From assembly GCF_000717715.1 (NCBI RefSeq), contig NZ_JOAI01000020.1, forward strand, positions 62,001 to 126,000: DNA of 64,000 bases. Direction: 5' to 3'. The position numbers were made by a program, and so were the translations under genes. Source of the stretch: Streptomyces sp. NRRL B-24484. GTDB lineage: Bacteria; Actinomycetota; Actinomycetes; Streptomycetales; Streptomycetaceae. Below the pieces are notes generated by a model. That model saw only the letters and a program-made list of their open reading frames with translations, was not told the DNA's origin and made no database searches. Below, one piece after another: positions 16,553 through 27,805 of the stretch; the first letter of the stretch is position 1; the number at the start of each line of letters is the position of its first letter.

Positions 16553-18784
16553 GTGAGCAACATCCCGGAGACCGGACGCACCCAACGGGTGACGATCCGT
16601 CTGGTGGTGCTGCAGATCCTGGTGCTGTCGCTGCTCGCCACCCTCGGCGGGCGGCTGTGGTACCTGCAGATCCGGACCGGCAGCCAGTACGCCGCCCAGG
16701 CGCAAGGGAACCACATCCGGGAGGTCGTGGAGCCCGCCGTCCGCGGCGAGATCCTCGACGCCTCCGGGCGGGTGCTCGTCGGCAACGAGACCAAGCTCGT
16801 CGTCTCCGTCAGCCGTACCTCCCTGCTCCAGCAGAAGGACCGCGGCAAGGCCGTGCTGACCCGCCTCGCCGGCGTCCTCGGGCTGCAGCCCAAGGACGTC
16901 CAGGACAAGGTGCGGCTCTGCGACGCCAAGACGCCCAAGCCCTGCTGGAACGGCTCGCCCTACCAGCCGATCCCGGTCACCCAGCAGGCCACCACCCAGC
17001 AGGCCATGCAGATCATGGAGCGCCGCGAGGACTTCCCCGGCGTCACCGCCCAGCCCACCGCCGTCCGCCGCTACACCGGCGTCGAGGGCGCCAGCGCCGC
17101 CCAGGTGCTCGGCTACCTCTCCCCGGTGACCGACGACGAGGTCACCAGGACCGCCGACAAGTCCGGCCGCGAACGCCGCCTGCCGAGCGACCAGATCGGC
17201 CGCGCCGGCCTGGAGTCCGTCTACGACGACGACCTGCGCGGCACCACCGGCGTCGACAAGCTGGAGGTCGACAACCTCGGCAAGGTCATCGGCAGCGCCG
17301 GCACCGTCCCCGCGCAGTCCGGCAACAACCTCGTCACCAGCATCGACGCCCGGGTCCAGAAGGTCGTCGAGGACCAGCTGGCGCAGGCCATGACCGACGC
17401 CCGCAAGGTCTACGACAAGGAGACCCACAAGAACTACGAGGCGGACTCCGGCGCGGCCCTCGTCATGGACGTGCACACCGGCCGGATCATCGCCATGGCC
17501 AGCGCCCCCACCTTCGACCCCAACCTGTGGGTCGGCGGCATCACCGCCAAGGACTACCAGGCGCTGACCGACAAGGGCTCCAACTACCCGCTGATCAACC
17601 GGGCCATCCAGGGCCTCTCCGCCCCCGGCTCCACCTTCAAGGTCATCTCCACGACCGCCGCCGTCCAGGCCGGCTACTCCCTCGACGGCCACTACCCGTG
17701 CCCGCCGAGCATGACCATCGGCGGCCGCGAGTTCAAGAACTTCGAGGGCGAGAGCTTCGGCGACATCTCGCTGGAGAAGGCCCTGGAGATCTCCTGCGAC
17801 ACCGTCTTCTACTACCTGTCCTACGACCAGTGGCTGAAGGACGGCGGCATCAAGCCGAAGAAGCCCGCCGCCGACTGGTTCACCAAGACCGCCCACCAGT
17901 ACGGCCTCGGCGCCAAGACCGGCGTCGACCTCCCCAGCGAGGTCGCCGGCCGGGTCCCCGACCGCCAGTGGAAGCAGTCCTTCTACGACGCCAACAAGGA
18001 CGCCTGGTGCGCCCAGGCGGCCAAGGGCGGCCACGAGTACGCCGACGAGATCGCCCGCGAGAACTGCCAGGACGGCAACGTCATGCGCGCCGGTGACGCC
18101 GTCAACTTCGCCATCGGCCAGGGCGACACCCTCGTCACCCCGCTCCAGATGGCCCGGATCTACTCCGCGCTCGCCAACGGCGGCACCCTCTACCGGCCCA
18201 CCATCGGCAAGGCGATCATGAGCCCGGACGGCAAGCTCGTCCGCGACATCGCCCCCCACGAGGACGGCAAGATCCCCGCCCAGGGCAAGCTGCTCGACTA
18301 CATCGACCAGGCCACCGCGGGCGTCGTCACCAGCGGCACCGCCGCCTGGAAGTTCGTCGGCGCCGGCTGGCCCCAGGGCAAGATCGAACTGCACGCCAAG
18401 ACCGGCACCGCGGAGGTCGCCGGCAAGCAGACCACCTCGTGGCTGACCACCTACAGCGGCGACTACGCGGTCGTCATGACGATAAGCCAGGGCGGCACCG
18501 GCTCCGGTGGTTCCGGCGACTCGGTGCGACGCATCTACCAGGCGCTCTACGGCGTCGACGACAAGGGCGCCATCGACAACGGCAAGGCCCTGCTGCCCAA
18601 GCCGCAGAGCGAACTGCCCAAGTTCAACCCCGACGGCACCGCCATCATCAAGCAGGCCTCCTACGACGCCCCCGGCGACCGTGCCTTCCTCGACCCGGCG
18701 CCCGCCACCGGCACCGGCGCCCCGGCCCTCCTCGCGCTCGCCGCGCTGGAGCCCGCCCGTGCCACCGGAAGGAGCCGCGGATGA
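16553..18784 (+). CDS. mrdA: Penicillin-binding protein 2, peptidoglycan transpeptidase
   Basis: This 743-residue class B PBP starts at GTG 16553 after a strong AGGAGGAG (16537-16544). It has one membrane helix (about 14-36), a PBP dimerisation domain (about 57-235) and a transpeptidase domain. Active-site motifs are Ser360-TFK, S414-C-D416 (an SxD variant of SxN) and Lys616-TGTAE. It cross-links the glycan made by RodA. The C-terminal extension (ALLALAALEPARATG) is low complexity. Its stop overlaps the rodA start (ATGA), so the two are translationally coupled. Confidence 0.96.
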   Translation: MSNIPETGRTQRVTIRLVVLQILVLSLLATLGGRLWYLQIRTGSQYAAQAQGNHIREVVEPAVRGEILDASGRVLVGNETKLVVSVSRTSLLQQKDRGKAVLTRLAGVLGLQPKDVQDKVRLCDAKTPKPCWNGSPYQPIPVTQQATTQQAMQIMERREDFPGVTAQPTAVRRYTGVEGASAAQVLGYLSPVTDDEVTRTADKSGRERRLPSDQIGRAGLESVYDDDLRGTTGVDKLEVDNLGKVIGSAGTVPAQSGNNLVTSIDARVQKVVEDQLAQAMTDARKVYDKETHKNYEADSGAALVMDVHTGRIIAMASAPTFDPNLWVGGITAKDYQALTDKGSNYPLINRAIQGLSAPGSTFKVISTTAAVQAGYSLDGHYPCPPSMTIGGREFKNFEGESFGDISLEKALEISCDTVFYYLSYDQWLKDGGIKPKKPAADWFTKTAHQYGLGAKTGVDLPSEVAGRVPDRQWKQSFYDANKDAWCAQAAKGGHEYADEIARENCQDGNVMRAGDAVNFAIGQGDTLVTPLQMARIYSALANGGTLYRPTIGKAIMSPDGKLVRDIAPHEDGKIPAQGKLLDYIDQATAGVVTSGTAAWKFVGAGWPQGKIELHAKTGTAEVAGKQTTSWLTTYSGDYAVVMTISQGGTGSGGSGDSVRRIYQALYGVDDKGAIDNGKALLPKPQSELPKFNPDGTAIIKQASYDAPGDRAFLDPAPATGTGAPALLALAALEPARATGRSRG

Positions 18785-19980
18785 CCTCCTACGGCTCGTA
18801 CCGCACCGTCCGGCTCGCCCCGCAGCGCGGCTCCATCGCCCGGGCCCTGGCCAAGGACTCGCCGCTGCGCCGGATGGACTGGATCATGATCCTCTCCGCC
18901 CTGGCGCTCTCCCTGGGCAGCTCGCTGCTCGTCTGGTCCGCCACCCGCGGCCGCGACAGCCTCACCCACGGCGACCCGCAGTACTTCCTCTTCCGGCACC
19001 TCACCAACACCCTGGTCGGCGTGGTGCTCTGCGCGGTGACGGTCGGGATAGGGACACGGCGGCTGCGCACCGCGGTGCCGTTCGTCTACGTCGGCGTCCT
19101 GCTGCTGCTCGGCGCCACCCTCACCCCGCTCGGCTCCACCATCAACGGAGCGCACTCCTGGATCCAGTTCGGCGGCGGCTTCTCGCTGCAGCCCGCCGAG
19201 TTCGCCAAGCTCTCCATCGTGATGAGCATGGCCGTGGTGCTCTCCGCCCGGGTCGACGCCGGCGAACGGGAGTTCCCCTCCTCGCGCAGCGTCGTCCAGT
19301 CCCTGGCGATCGCCGCGGTGCCGATGGGCGTCATCATGCTGATGCCCGACCTCGGCTCGGTCATGGTGATGGGCATCGTCATCATGGGCGTCCTGCTCGC
19401 CTCCGGCGCCGCCCGCCGCTGGGTCTTCGGCCTCATCGGGGCCGGCACCGTCGGCGCGCTGGTCATCTGGAAGCTCGGCGTGCTGAGCAAGTACCAGATC
19501 GACCGCTTCGCCGCCTTCGCCAACCCCTCGCTCGACCCGGCCGGCGTCGGCTACAACACCGCCCAGGCCCGGATCGCCATCGGCTCCGGCGGACTCACCG
19601 GCATGGGCCTGTTCCACGGCTTCCAGACCACCGGCCAGTTCGTCCCCGAGCAGCAGACCGACTTCGTGTTCAGCGTGGCCGGCGAGGAACTCGGCTTCGT
19701 CGGCGGCCTCGGCCTGATCGCCCTGCTCGGCGTCATCCTCTGGCGGGCCTGCAAGATCGCCCGCCAGGCCACCGACCTCTACGGCACCGTCCTCGCCGCC
19801 GGCGTCATCACCTGGATCGCCTTCCAGGCCTTCGAGAACATCGGCATGAACCTCGGCATCATGCCGGTCGCCGGCATCCCCCTGCCGTTCGTCTCCTACG
19901 GAGGCTCCTCGATGTTCGCCGTCTGGGTCGCCATCGGACTGCTCCAGTCCGTCCGCTCCCAGCGGCCGATAGGGATCTGA
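18781..19980 (+). CDS. rodA: RodA, SEDS-family peptidoglycan glycosyltransferase
   Basis: This 399-residue polytopic membrane protein starts at ATG 18781, overlapping the mrdA stop by ATGA. About ten helices are visible. SEDS signatures include SWIQFGGGFSLQPAEFAK, LMPDLGSV, and MPVAGIPLPFVSYGGSS near the C-terminus. RodA polymerises lipid II into glycan and works as a pair with PBP2; the Streptomyces homologue in this operon is known as Sfr. It closes the operon, followed by two nested hairpins. Confidence 0.96.
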   Translation: MTSYGSYRTVRLAPQRGSIARALAKDSPLRRMDWIMILSALALSLGSSLLVWSATRGRDSLTHGDPQYFLFRHLTNTLVGVVLCAVTVGIGTRRLRTAVPFVYVGVLLLLGATLTPLGSTINGAHSWIQFGGGFSLQPAEFAKLSIVMSMAVVLSARVDAGEREFPSSRSVVQSLAIAAVPMGVIMLMPDLGSVMVMGIVIMGVLLASGAARRWVFGLIGAGTVGALVIWKLGVLSKYQIDRFAAFANPSLDPAGVGYNTAQARIAIGSGGLTGMGLFHGFQTTGQFVPEQQTDFVFSVAGEELGFVGGLGLIALLGVILWRACKIARQATDLYGTVLAAGVITWIAFQAFENIGMNLGIMPVAGIPLPFVSYGGSSMFAVWVAIGLLQSVRSQRPIGI

Positions 19981-19982
19981 CC

Positions 19983-20042
19983 GGGCGGCCGACGCCGCCC
20001 ACCGGACCGGCGCCCCGACGGCCACCGCCGTCGCGGGCGCCG
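19983..20042 (+). terminator. Double hairpin terminator after the mre operon
   Basis: The first hairpin is GGGCGGC-CGAC-GCCGCCC (19983-20000), 3 nt after the rodA stop. The second (20008-20042) has an outer 7-bp stem CGGCGCC/GGCGCCG and an inner 6-bp stem GACGGC/GCCGTC. Confidence 0.75.
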
Positions 20043-20150
20043 ACCCGTTCCACGGGCCGCGGAGCCGGTGCGTCCCGGCCGGGAAGGACGGGCGGCCGGG
20101 TCCGGTAACCTTGAGGGTCGTCCCCGTCCACGACCCAAAGGGCTCACCGC

Positions 20151-22079
<1,929 letters not shown>

Positions 22080-22090
22080 CGGGCCCGTGT

Positions 22091-22124
22091 GCCGTCGGCC
22101 CCGTCCTCGGACGGGGCCGACGGC
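22091..22124 (+). terminator. Strong hairpin terminator after the radical SAM gene
   Basis: A perfect 15-bp stem (22091-22105 with 22110-22124), tetraloop CTCG, is followed by CTTTTC. It is one of the few T-tailed terminators in the window. Confidence 0.88.
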
Positions 22125-22211
22125 CTTTTCGTCGGCGGCGACGGGCCGTCCGTCCGTCGGACGCGGTCGTGTACTTTTCTCTCCTCGTACGGAAACGCGG
22201 ACAGGAGACGG

Positions 22212-22949
22212 ATGGCCGGGGAGAGACCCGCCGAGGGGTGCCTGGTGGCGTTCGTGCGGGTGCCGACGCGGGTGTTCGCGCTGCTGGTGGTGGTGCCGCT
22301 GCGCTTCCTGTGGGAGGTGCTGCTGGCCGCCGTGCTGCGGCCCTGCGGGCGGGCGCTCGGGTGGGTCGTGCTGCAGGTCTGCCGCCTCCTGTACTGGACG
22401 CTGGTGTGGCCGCCCGTCCGGCTGTACCGGTACCTGCTCGTGCCGTGCGGGCGCGGGCTGGCGTGGCTGGGCAGGGAGGTGCTGGCACCGGCCGGGAGGG
22501 CCGTGCTGGCGGCGCTGCGCCGGTGCGGCCGCGTGCTGGTCGTGCTGCCGCTGCACTGGCTGGGCCGCAACGTCCTGCTGCCGCTGGGCCGCGGGTCGCT
22601 GGTGCTCGGCCGCTACCTCGTGGTCGTCCCCCTCGCGGCGCTGTGGCGGTACGTGCTGGCGCCGTGCGGCCGCGGAGCGCGGTGGCTGCTGTCGGTCCTG
22701 GCCCGCGGGACGGGACGGGTGCTGCACGTCCTGGTGGCGGTGCCGCTGGAGTGGCTGTGGCGGGTGCTGCTGTACCCGGTGCTCCGCGAGGTGGCGAAGG
22801 CCGTCGTCGCGGCCTGGCGGATCGGCGGACGGATCTGGCGCTTCCTGGTGGCGCGGCCCTGCCGGTGGGTCCGCCGCGAGGTGTGGTGGCCCGCGAAGGC
22901 GGAGATCGCACGGGTGCTGCAGGAGGTCCGTCGGGCCCTGGTGGGGTGA
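22212..22949 (+). CDS. Arg/Pro/Trp-rich repeat membrane protein of unknown function
   Basis: This 245-residue protein starts at ATG 22212 after AGGAGAC. It is built from degenerate repeats: a hydrophobic Leu/Val/Trp stretch, then PCGR or a variant (PCGRAL, PCGRGL, PAGRAV, PLGRGS, PCGRGA). VPL-x-x-LWR-type segments recur between them. The result is about six short hydrophobic stretches each bounded by Arg, which look interfacial or re-entrant rather than normal spanning helices. Codon usage fits the genome. It lies between the TIGR03960-like and TIGR03936-like genes but behind a strong terminator, so it probably has its own promoter. I do not recognise the family. Confidence 0.72.
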   Translation: MAGERPAEGCLVAFVRVPTRVFALLVVVPLRFLWEVLLAAVLRPCGRALGWVVLQVCRLLYWTLVWPPVRLYRYLLVPCGRGLAWLGREVLAPAGRAVLAALRRCGRVLVVLPLHWLGRNVLLPLGRGSLVLGRYLVVVPLAALWRYVLAPCGRGARWLLSVLARGTGRVLHVLVAVPLEWLWRVLLYPVLREVAKAVVAAWRIGGRIWRFLVARPCRWVRREVWWPAKAEIARVLQEVRRALVG

Positions 22950-23045
22950 CCCGGTCCGGGCGGCGGGCCCGGGCGCGTACCCTTGTCCTGACAAACAACC
23001 GGCCGGTACGGCCGGACGGGACACCGATCTAAGGACTGAGCAGCC

Positions 23046-23852
23046 CTGGCACGCCGCACGCCCGACGGTCCGCCGCCCGCGCCGACGGTGCAGCGCATCC
23101 GTCTCCGCTACACCAAGCGCGGCCGTCTGCGCTTCACCAGCCACCGGGACTTCCAGCGGGCGTTCGAGCGCGCGCTCCGCCGCTCGGCCGTTCCCATGGC
23201 GTACTCCGCCGGCTTCACCCCGCACCCCAAGGTCTCCTACGCCAACGCCGCACCGACCGGCGTCGCCAGCGAGGCGGAGTACCTGGAGATCGGCCTCGCC
23301 GAGGCCCGGGACCCGGAGGAGCTCCGCGCCCAGCTCGACGGTTCGCTGCCGGCCGGCCTGGACGTCGTGGACGCCGTCGAGGTCCGCACCGCCAACTTCG
23401 TCGAGCGCCTGGAGGCCTCCGAGTGGCAGCTGCGCCTGGCCGGCGTCGACCGGGAGGAGGCGGCCCGCGCGGTCGCCGCGTTCCTGGCCGAGGAGGCCGT
23501 CGAGGTGCAGCGCACGACCAAGAACGGCGTCCGCGTGTTCGACGCCCGTGGGGCCGTCGCGTCGCTGCAGGTGCTCCCGTCGCAGGTCGGCGATGGTAAC
23601 AACACTGGCACAGAGCGTGCCGACGATGTTCGTCAGGGCTCACTCTGTGCGATACTGCGGCTGGTAGTACGACACGCCACACCCGCCGTACGACCCGACG
23701 ACGTTTTGTCCGGTCTCCGTGCGACGGCCGACCTGGCGCCGCCGGTCCCCGCTGAGGTGACCAGGCTGGCGCAGGGGCCGCTCGACGAGGAGACCGGCAC
23801 GGTGACCGACCCGCTGGCGCTCGATCGCGCCGCGGCCCCGGCAGGCCGATAG
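23046..23852 (+). CDS. TIGR03936-family protein, partner of the radical SAM protein
   Basis: The conserved body starts QRIRLRYTKRGRLRFTSHRD and includes AGFTPHPKVSYANAAPTG, which identify the family. A canonical GTG exists at 23088 but has no ribosome-binding site. The frame opens at a stop at 23037, and CTG 23046 lies 10 nt after AAGGA (23031-23035), adding the peptide LARRTPDGPPPAP. I therefore prefer CTG 23046 (268 residues), with GTG 23088 (254 residues) as fallback. A -10-like TACCCT lies at 22978-22983. In other bacteria this domain is fused to the TIGR03960 radical SAM protein encoded just upstream. Confidence 0.85.
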   Translation: MARRTPDGPPPAPTVQRIRLRYTKRGRLRFTSHRDFQRAFERALRRSAVPMAYSAGFTPHPKVSYANAAPTGVASEAEYLEIGLAEARDPEELRAQLDGSLPAGLDVVDAVEVRTANFVERLEASEWQLRLAGVDREEAARAVAAFLAEEAVEVQRTTKNGVRVFDARGAVASLQVLPSQVGDGNNTGTERADDVRQGSLCAILRLVVRHATPAVRPDDVLSGLRATADLAPPVPAEVTRLAQGPLDEETGTVTDPLALDRAAAPAGR

Positions 23853-24200
23853 CGGCCGCAGGGCCGCGCGCCTCTGCCGACCGCCGAGTGGGCAGGGAGC
23901 CAGGGCTCACCACCGGGCCGTGGCTCCCCGGTCCCCGCGGCTTCCCAGGGGAGCGAGCGTCGTCGCACGCAGCCGGGCCCCGCGGCCCGACCTGGACAAC
24001 GAGAAGACTGGTCAGACCAGAAGACTTTCGGTATCCCGCACCGTGCGGGACGCCGAGCGAGACTACGAGCTCCTGTGCGGCCTCGCGTCCGCACGGCGGC
24101 ACCGTGGAAGCCGGCACGCCATCACCGTGGCCCGCCGTGAACCAGGTGTCGAGCCGTGCCCGGATGCGGAGCCCGGGGGCCTGACGGGAGATCCACCCGC
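23853..24200 (+). promoter_or_regulatory. Long, structured leader before the RNase E/G gene
   Basis: The 348-bp gap shows no gene. It carries several hairpins, such as CTGGTC-A-GACCAG near 24010-24023 and CCCGCA-CCG-TGCGGG near 24035-24050. Long folded leaders are known to mediate autoregulation of rne in E. coli; the same role here is an inference. Confidence 0.4.
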
Positions 24201-27200
24201 ATGCTCGAGAACACCGAACCGCAGTCCGCTGCGGAACCGGCCGACACCCCTGCCGACGGCGGTGCCGCGGCCCCGCCGCGCCGCCGTCGCCGGGCGGTCT
24301 CCCGCCCGGCCGGCGCCCCGGAGGGCGCCGCCGCCGAGACGGCCGAGACCGTGCTGCCCGCCGAGCCGCAGCAGGAGGCGGCCCCGGCCGCCGCTGCTCC
24401 GGTCGCCGAGGAGCCCGCCGCCGAGAAGCCGGCCCGGCCGCGCCGCACCCGCAAGCGCGCCGAGGCCCCGGCCGGCGCCCCCGAGGCCACCTCGATCGTG
24501 GTGACCGGGCCCGCCGGGACCGCCGAGGAGACCGCGGCCGAGCCCGTGGCCGCTCCGGTCGCCGAGGAGCCCGCCGCCGAGAAGCCGGCCCGGACCCGCC
24601 GCACCCGCAAGCGCGCCGAGGCCCCCGCCGGCCCGCCGGCCGCCGACGAGCCCGCCGCCGCGGAGGCTCCGCCCGCCGAGGAGCCCGTGGCCGCCGCCGC
24701 GGGGCCGGTGGCCGAGCCCGCCGCCGAGGAGGCCCCGGCCGCGCCCGCCCGCCGCGCCCGCCGCCGCCGCGTGGTCGAGCAGACGCCGGTCGTCGCCGAG
24801 GAGCCGGCCGCCGAGGAGCCAGCCGCCGAGGAGCCCGCCGCCGAGGCCGAGCCGGTCGAGGAGGAGCCCGAGGCCGCCGAGGAGGCCGCCGCCGAGGCCG
24901 AGACGCCCGCCGCGGAGGCCCCCGCCGCCGAGCCCGAGCCGGAGACCTCGCACCGGGTGCGCCGCCGGGCCGTCCGCCCGTCCACCGCGCTCTTCCAGGC
25001 CCCGGTCTTCCAGGAGCCCGCGCCCTACGTCGTGCCGGTCGCGCCCGCCGCCTCCGCCGCCTCCGCCCCCGCCGCACCGGCCGTCGCCGCGGACGAGGGC
25101 GCCGGCAGCACGGAAGAGGAGTACGAGTACAGCGGTGTCGGCCGCCGCCGCCGGGTCCGCACGCCCGTCCGGGTGCAGACCCCGGCCCGTGCGCAGGCCC
25201 CCGCCCGTGCGCAGGCCCCCGCCCGCGCCGAGGTCGCCCCCGCCGAGACGGAGGAGGCCCCCGAGGCCGCCGGCACCGGCCCCGAGCAGGAGGGCGAGTG
25301 GGAGGAGGACGGCCGTCCGTCCCGCCGCCGCCGTCGGGGCGGTCGTCGCCGTCGCCGCGGGGAGACCGAGGAGTCGGAGGCCGCCGTCGAGTCGGCACAG
25401 GCCGAGGACGACACCACCGCCGAGGACACCTCCGGCGAGGCCGAGCCGGAGGAGGACGAGGACGAGGACGAGCTCGCCGCCGGGCTGTCCTCCTCGCGTC
25501 GCCGTCGTCGCCGCCGTCGCCGCAGCGGCGAGGGCACCGCGGAGCAGGCCGAGACCACCGAGGACGGCGTCCGCACGGTGGTGAAGGTGCGCGAGCCGCG
25601 CCGCCGCTCCACCGAGCCGTCCTTCGACCCGGACGAGGTGCAGTCCATCAAGGGCTCCACCCGCCTGGAGGCGAAGAAGCAGCGCCGCCGCGAGGGCCGC
25701 GAGCTGGGCCGCCGCCGGGTGCCGATCATCACCGAGGCCGAGTTCCTGGCCCGCCGCGAGTCGGTCGAGCGCGTCATGGTGGTGCGCCAGAACGGCGAGC
25801 GCACCCAGATCGGCGTGCTCGAGGACGGCGTGCTGGTCGAGCACTACGTCAACAAGGAGCAGGCCACCAGCTACGTCGGCAACGTCTACCTGGGCAAGGT
25901 CCAGAACGTGCTGCCGTCCATGGAGGCCGCCTTCGTCGACATCGGCAAGGGCCGCAACGCGGTGCTCTACGCCGGCGAGGTCAACTTCGGTGCGCTGGGC
26001 GGCCACGGCGGCCCGCGCCGGATCGAGTCGGTCCTCAAGTCCGGCCAGTCCGTGCTGGTGCAGGTCTCCAAGGACCCGATCGGCCACAAGGGCGCCCGCC
26101 TGACCAGCCAGATCTCGCTGCCCGGCCGCTACCTGGTCTACGTGCCCGAGGGCTCGATGACCGGCATCAGCCGCAAGCTGCCCGAGAACGAGCGGGCCCG
26201 CCTGAAGCAGATCCTCAAGAAGATCGTCCCGGACGACGCCGGCGTCATCGTGCGCACCGCCGCCGAGGGCGCCAGCGAGGAGGAGCTGACCCGCGACGTC
26301 CAGCGGCTGCAGCAGCAGTGGGAGGACATCCAGAAGAAGGCCGCCACGGGCAACGCCCCGGTGCTGCTGTACGGCGAGCCGGACATGACCGTCCGGGTCG
26401 TCCGCGACATCTTCAACGAGGACTTCACCAAGGTCATCGTCAGCGGCGGCGACGCGTGGAACACCATCCACGACTACGTCTCCAACGTGGCCCCCGACCT
26501 CGCCGAGCGCCTGCAGCGCTGGACCTCGGACGTGGACGTCTTCGCGACCTACCGGATCGACGAGCAGCTGATGAAGGCGCTGGACCGCAAGGTCTGGCTG
26601 CCCAGCGGCGGTTCGCTGGTGATCGACCGGACCGAGGCGATGGTCGTCGTCGACGTCAACACCGGCAAGTTCGTCGGCCAGGGCGGCAACCTCGAGGAGA
26701 CCGTCACCCGCAACAACATCGAGGCGGCCGAGGAGATCGTCCGCCAGCTGCGGCTGCGCGACCTCGGCGGCATCATCGTGATCGACTTCATCGACATGGT
26801 GCTGGAGTCCAACCGCGACCTGGTGCTGCGCCGCCTGCTGGAGTGCCTGGGCCGGGACCGGACCAAGCACCAGGTGGCCGAGGTGACCTCGCTGGGCCTG
26901 GTGCAGATGACCCGCAAGCGGGTCGGCCAGGGCCTGCTGGAGTCCTTCTCCGAGGCGTGCGTGCACTGCAACGGCCGCGGCGTCATCGTCCACATGGACC
27001 AGCCGCACAGCCACGGGGGTGGCGGCGGTGCCGCCCCGGCGGCCGGCGAGGCGGGCGGCGGCAAGCGCCGTCGGCGCGGCAAGGGCGGCGCCCAGGCCGA
27101 GCAGCCGGCCGAGGCCGCGGTCGCGACCGAGGCCCCGGAGGAGGCCCCCGAGGCCGTCGAGCTCCCCGACGCCGTCGACCTCGCCGAGGCCGTCGAGGAG

Positions 27201-27752
27201 ATCGAGGTCGTCGACGTTCGGGCGGCCGAGCCGGCGGAGGCCGCTCCCGCGGCGGCCGTCGAGGCGCCGGCCGAGGCCGAGCCGGTCGCGGCTCCCGCGG
27301 GCCGTACCCGCCGCCGCGCGGTGCGCAAGGCGACGGCCCCGGCGGGTTCGCCGGCCGAGGCCGAGATCGTCGTGCTGCAGGCCCGGGCCGAGGCAGCCAT
27401 GGAGGCCGCGCTGACCGCCGCCGAGCAGCAGGCCGTCGAGCCCGCCGCGGAGCCGGCCGTCGTCGAGGCCGCCGAGGCCGTCGTCGAAGCCGCGGAGGCC
27501 GTGGAGGCCGTCGTGGTGGCCGCGGAGGCCGTCGAGGCCGCCGTCGAGGCCGTGGAGGCACCCGTCGAGGAGGAGGCCGAGGAGGCCGCGCCGAAGAAGC
27601 GCGCCACCCGCAAGACCGCCGCCAAGAAGACGGTCGCCGCGAAGAAGACCACCGCGGCGAAGAAGACCACCGCCCGCAAGACCGCCACCAAGCGGACGAG
27701 CGCGGCGGCCAAGAAGGCCGCGGCCGCCGAAGGTGACGGCGCCGCCGAGTAA
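24201..27752 (+). CDS. rne: Ribonuclease E/G family endoribonuclease with very long low-complexity arms
   Basis: This 1183-residue protein starts at ATG 24201, nine bases after GGGAGA. The catalytic core lies in the middle (about 520-935): an S1 domain (VGNVYLGKVQNVLPSMEAAF), the metal-binding Asp818 (VVVDVNTGKF) and Asp862 (IIVIDFIDM), and the Zn-link Cys920-x2-Cys923. The first ~500 residues are Ala/Glu/Pro acidic blocks with clusters of Arg (RRRRRR). They include a duplicated segment, EEPAAEKPAR...TRKRAEAPAG, near residues 66 and 118. The last ~240 residues are acidic and then Lys/Thr-rich (KKTTAAKKTTARK). Such arms bind RNA and partners in actinobacterial degradosome-like assemblies. Confidence 0.95.
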   Translation: MLENTEPQSAAEPADTPADGGAAAPPRRRRRAVSRPAGAPEGAAAETAETVLPAEPQQEAAPAAAAPVAEEPAAEKPARPRRTRKRAEAPAGAPEATSIVVTGPAGTAEETAAEPVAAPVAEEPAAEKPARTRRTRKRAEAPAGPPAADEPAAAEAPPAEEPVAAAAGPVAEPAAEEAPAAPARRARRRRVVEQTPVVAEEPAAEEPAAEEPAAEAEPVEEEPEAAEEAAAEAETPAAEAPAAEPEPETSHRVRRRAVRPSTALFQAPVFQEPAPYVVPVAPAASAASAPAAPAVAADEGAGSTEEEYEYSGVGRRRRVRTPVRVQTPARAQAPARAQAPARAEVAPAETEEAPEAAGTGPEQEGEWEEDGRPSRRRRRGGRRRRRGETEESEAAVESAQAEDDTTAEDTSGEAEPEEDEDEDELAAGLSSSRRRRRRRRRSGEGTAEQAETTEDGVRTVVKVREPRRRSTEPSFDPDEVQSIKGSTRLEAKKQRRREGRELGRRRVPIITEAEFLARRESVERVMVVRQNGERTQIGVLEDGVLVEHYVNKEQATSYVGNVYLGKVQNVLPSMEAAFVDIGKGRNAVLYAGEVNFGALGGHGGPRRIESVLKSGQSVLVQVSKDPIGHKGARLTSQISLPGRYLVYVPEGSMTGISRKLPENERARLKQILKKIVPDDAGVIVRTAAEGASEEELTRDVQRLQQQWEDIQKKAATGNAPVLLYGEPDMTVRVVRDIFNEDFTKVIVSGGDAWNTIHDYVSNVAPDLAERLQRWTSDVDVFATYRIDEQLMKALDRKVWLPSGGSLVIDRTEAMVVVDVNTGKFVGQGGNLEETVTRNNIEAAEEIVRQLRLRDLGGIIVIDFIDMVLESNRDLVLRRLLECLGRDRTKHQVAEVTSLGLVQMTRKRVGQGLLESFSEACVHCNGRGVIVHMDQPHSHGGGGGAAPAAGEAGGGKRRRRGKGGAQAEQPAEAAVATEAPEEAPEAVELPDAVDLAEAVEEIEVVDVRAAEPAEAAPAAAVEAPAEAEPVAAPAGRTRRRAVRKATAPAGSPAEAEIVVLQARAEAAMEAALTAAEQQAVEPAAEPAVVEAAEAVVEAAEAVEAVVVAAEAVEAAVEAVEAPVEEEAEEAAPKKRATRKTAAKKTVAAKKTTAAKKTTARKTATKRTSAAAKKAAAAEGDGAAE

Positions 27753-27760
27753 CGCCCCGC

Positions 27761-27790
27761 GCCCGGGGCGGCCGACGTGCCGCCCCGGGC
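27761..27790 (+). terminator. Hairpin terminator after rne
   Basis: A perfect 12-bp stem GCCCGGGGCGGC/GCCGCCCCGGGC (27761-27772, 27779-27790) with a 6-nt loop lies 8 nt after the stop codon. Confidence 0.8.
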
Positions 27791-27805
27791 CGGTAGGGCC
27801 CGGTT

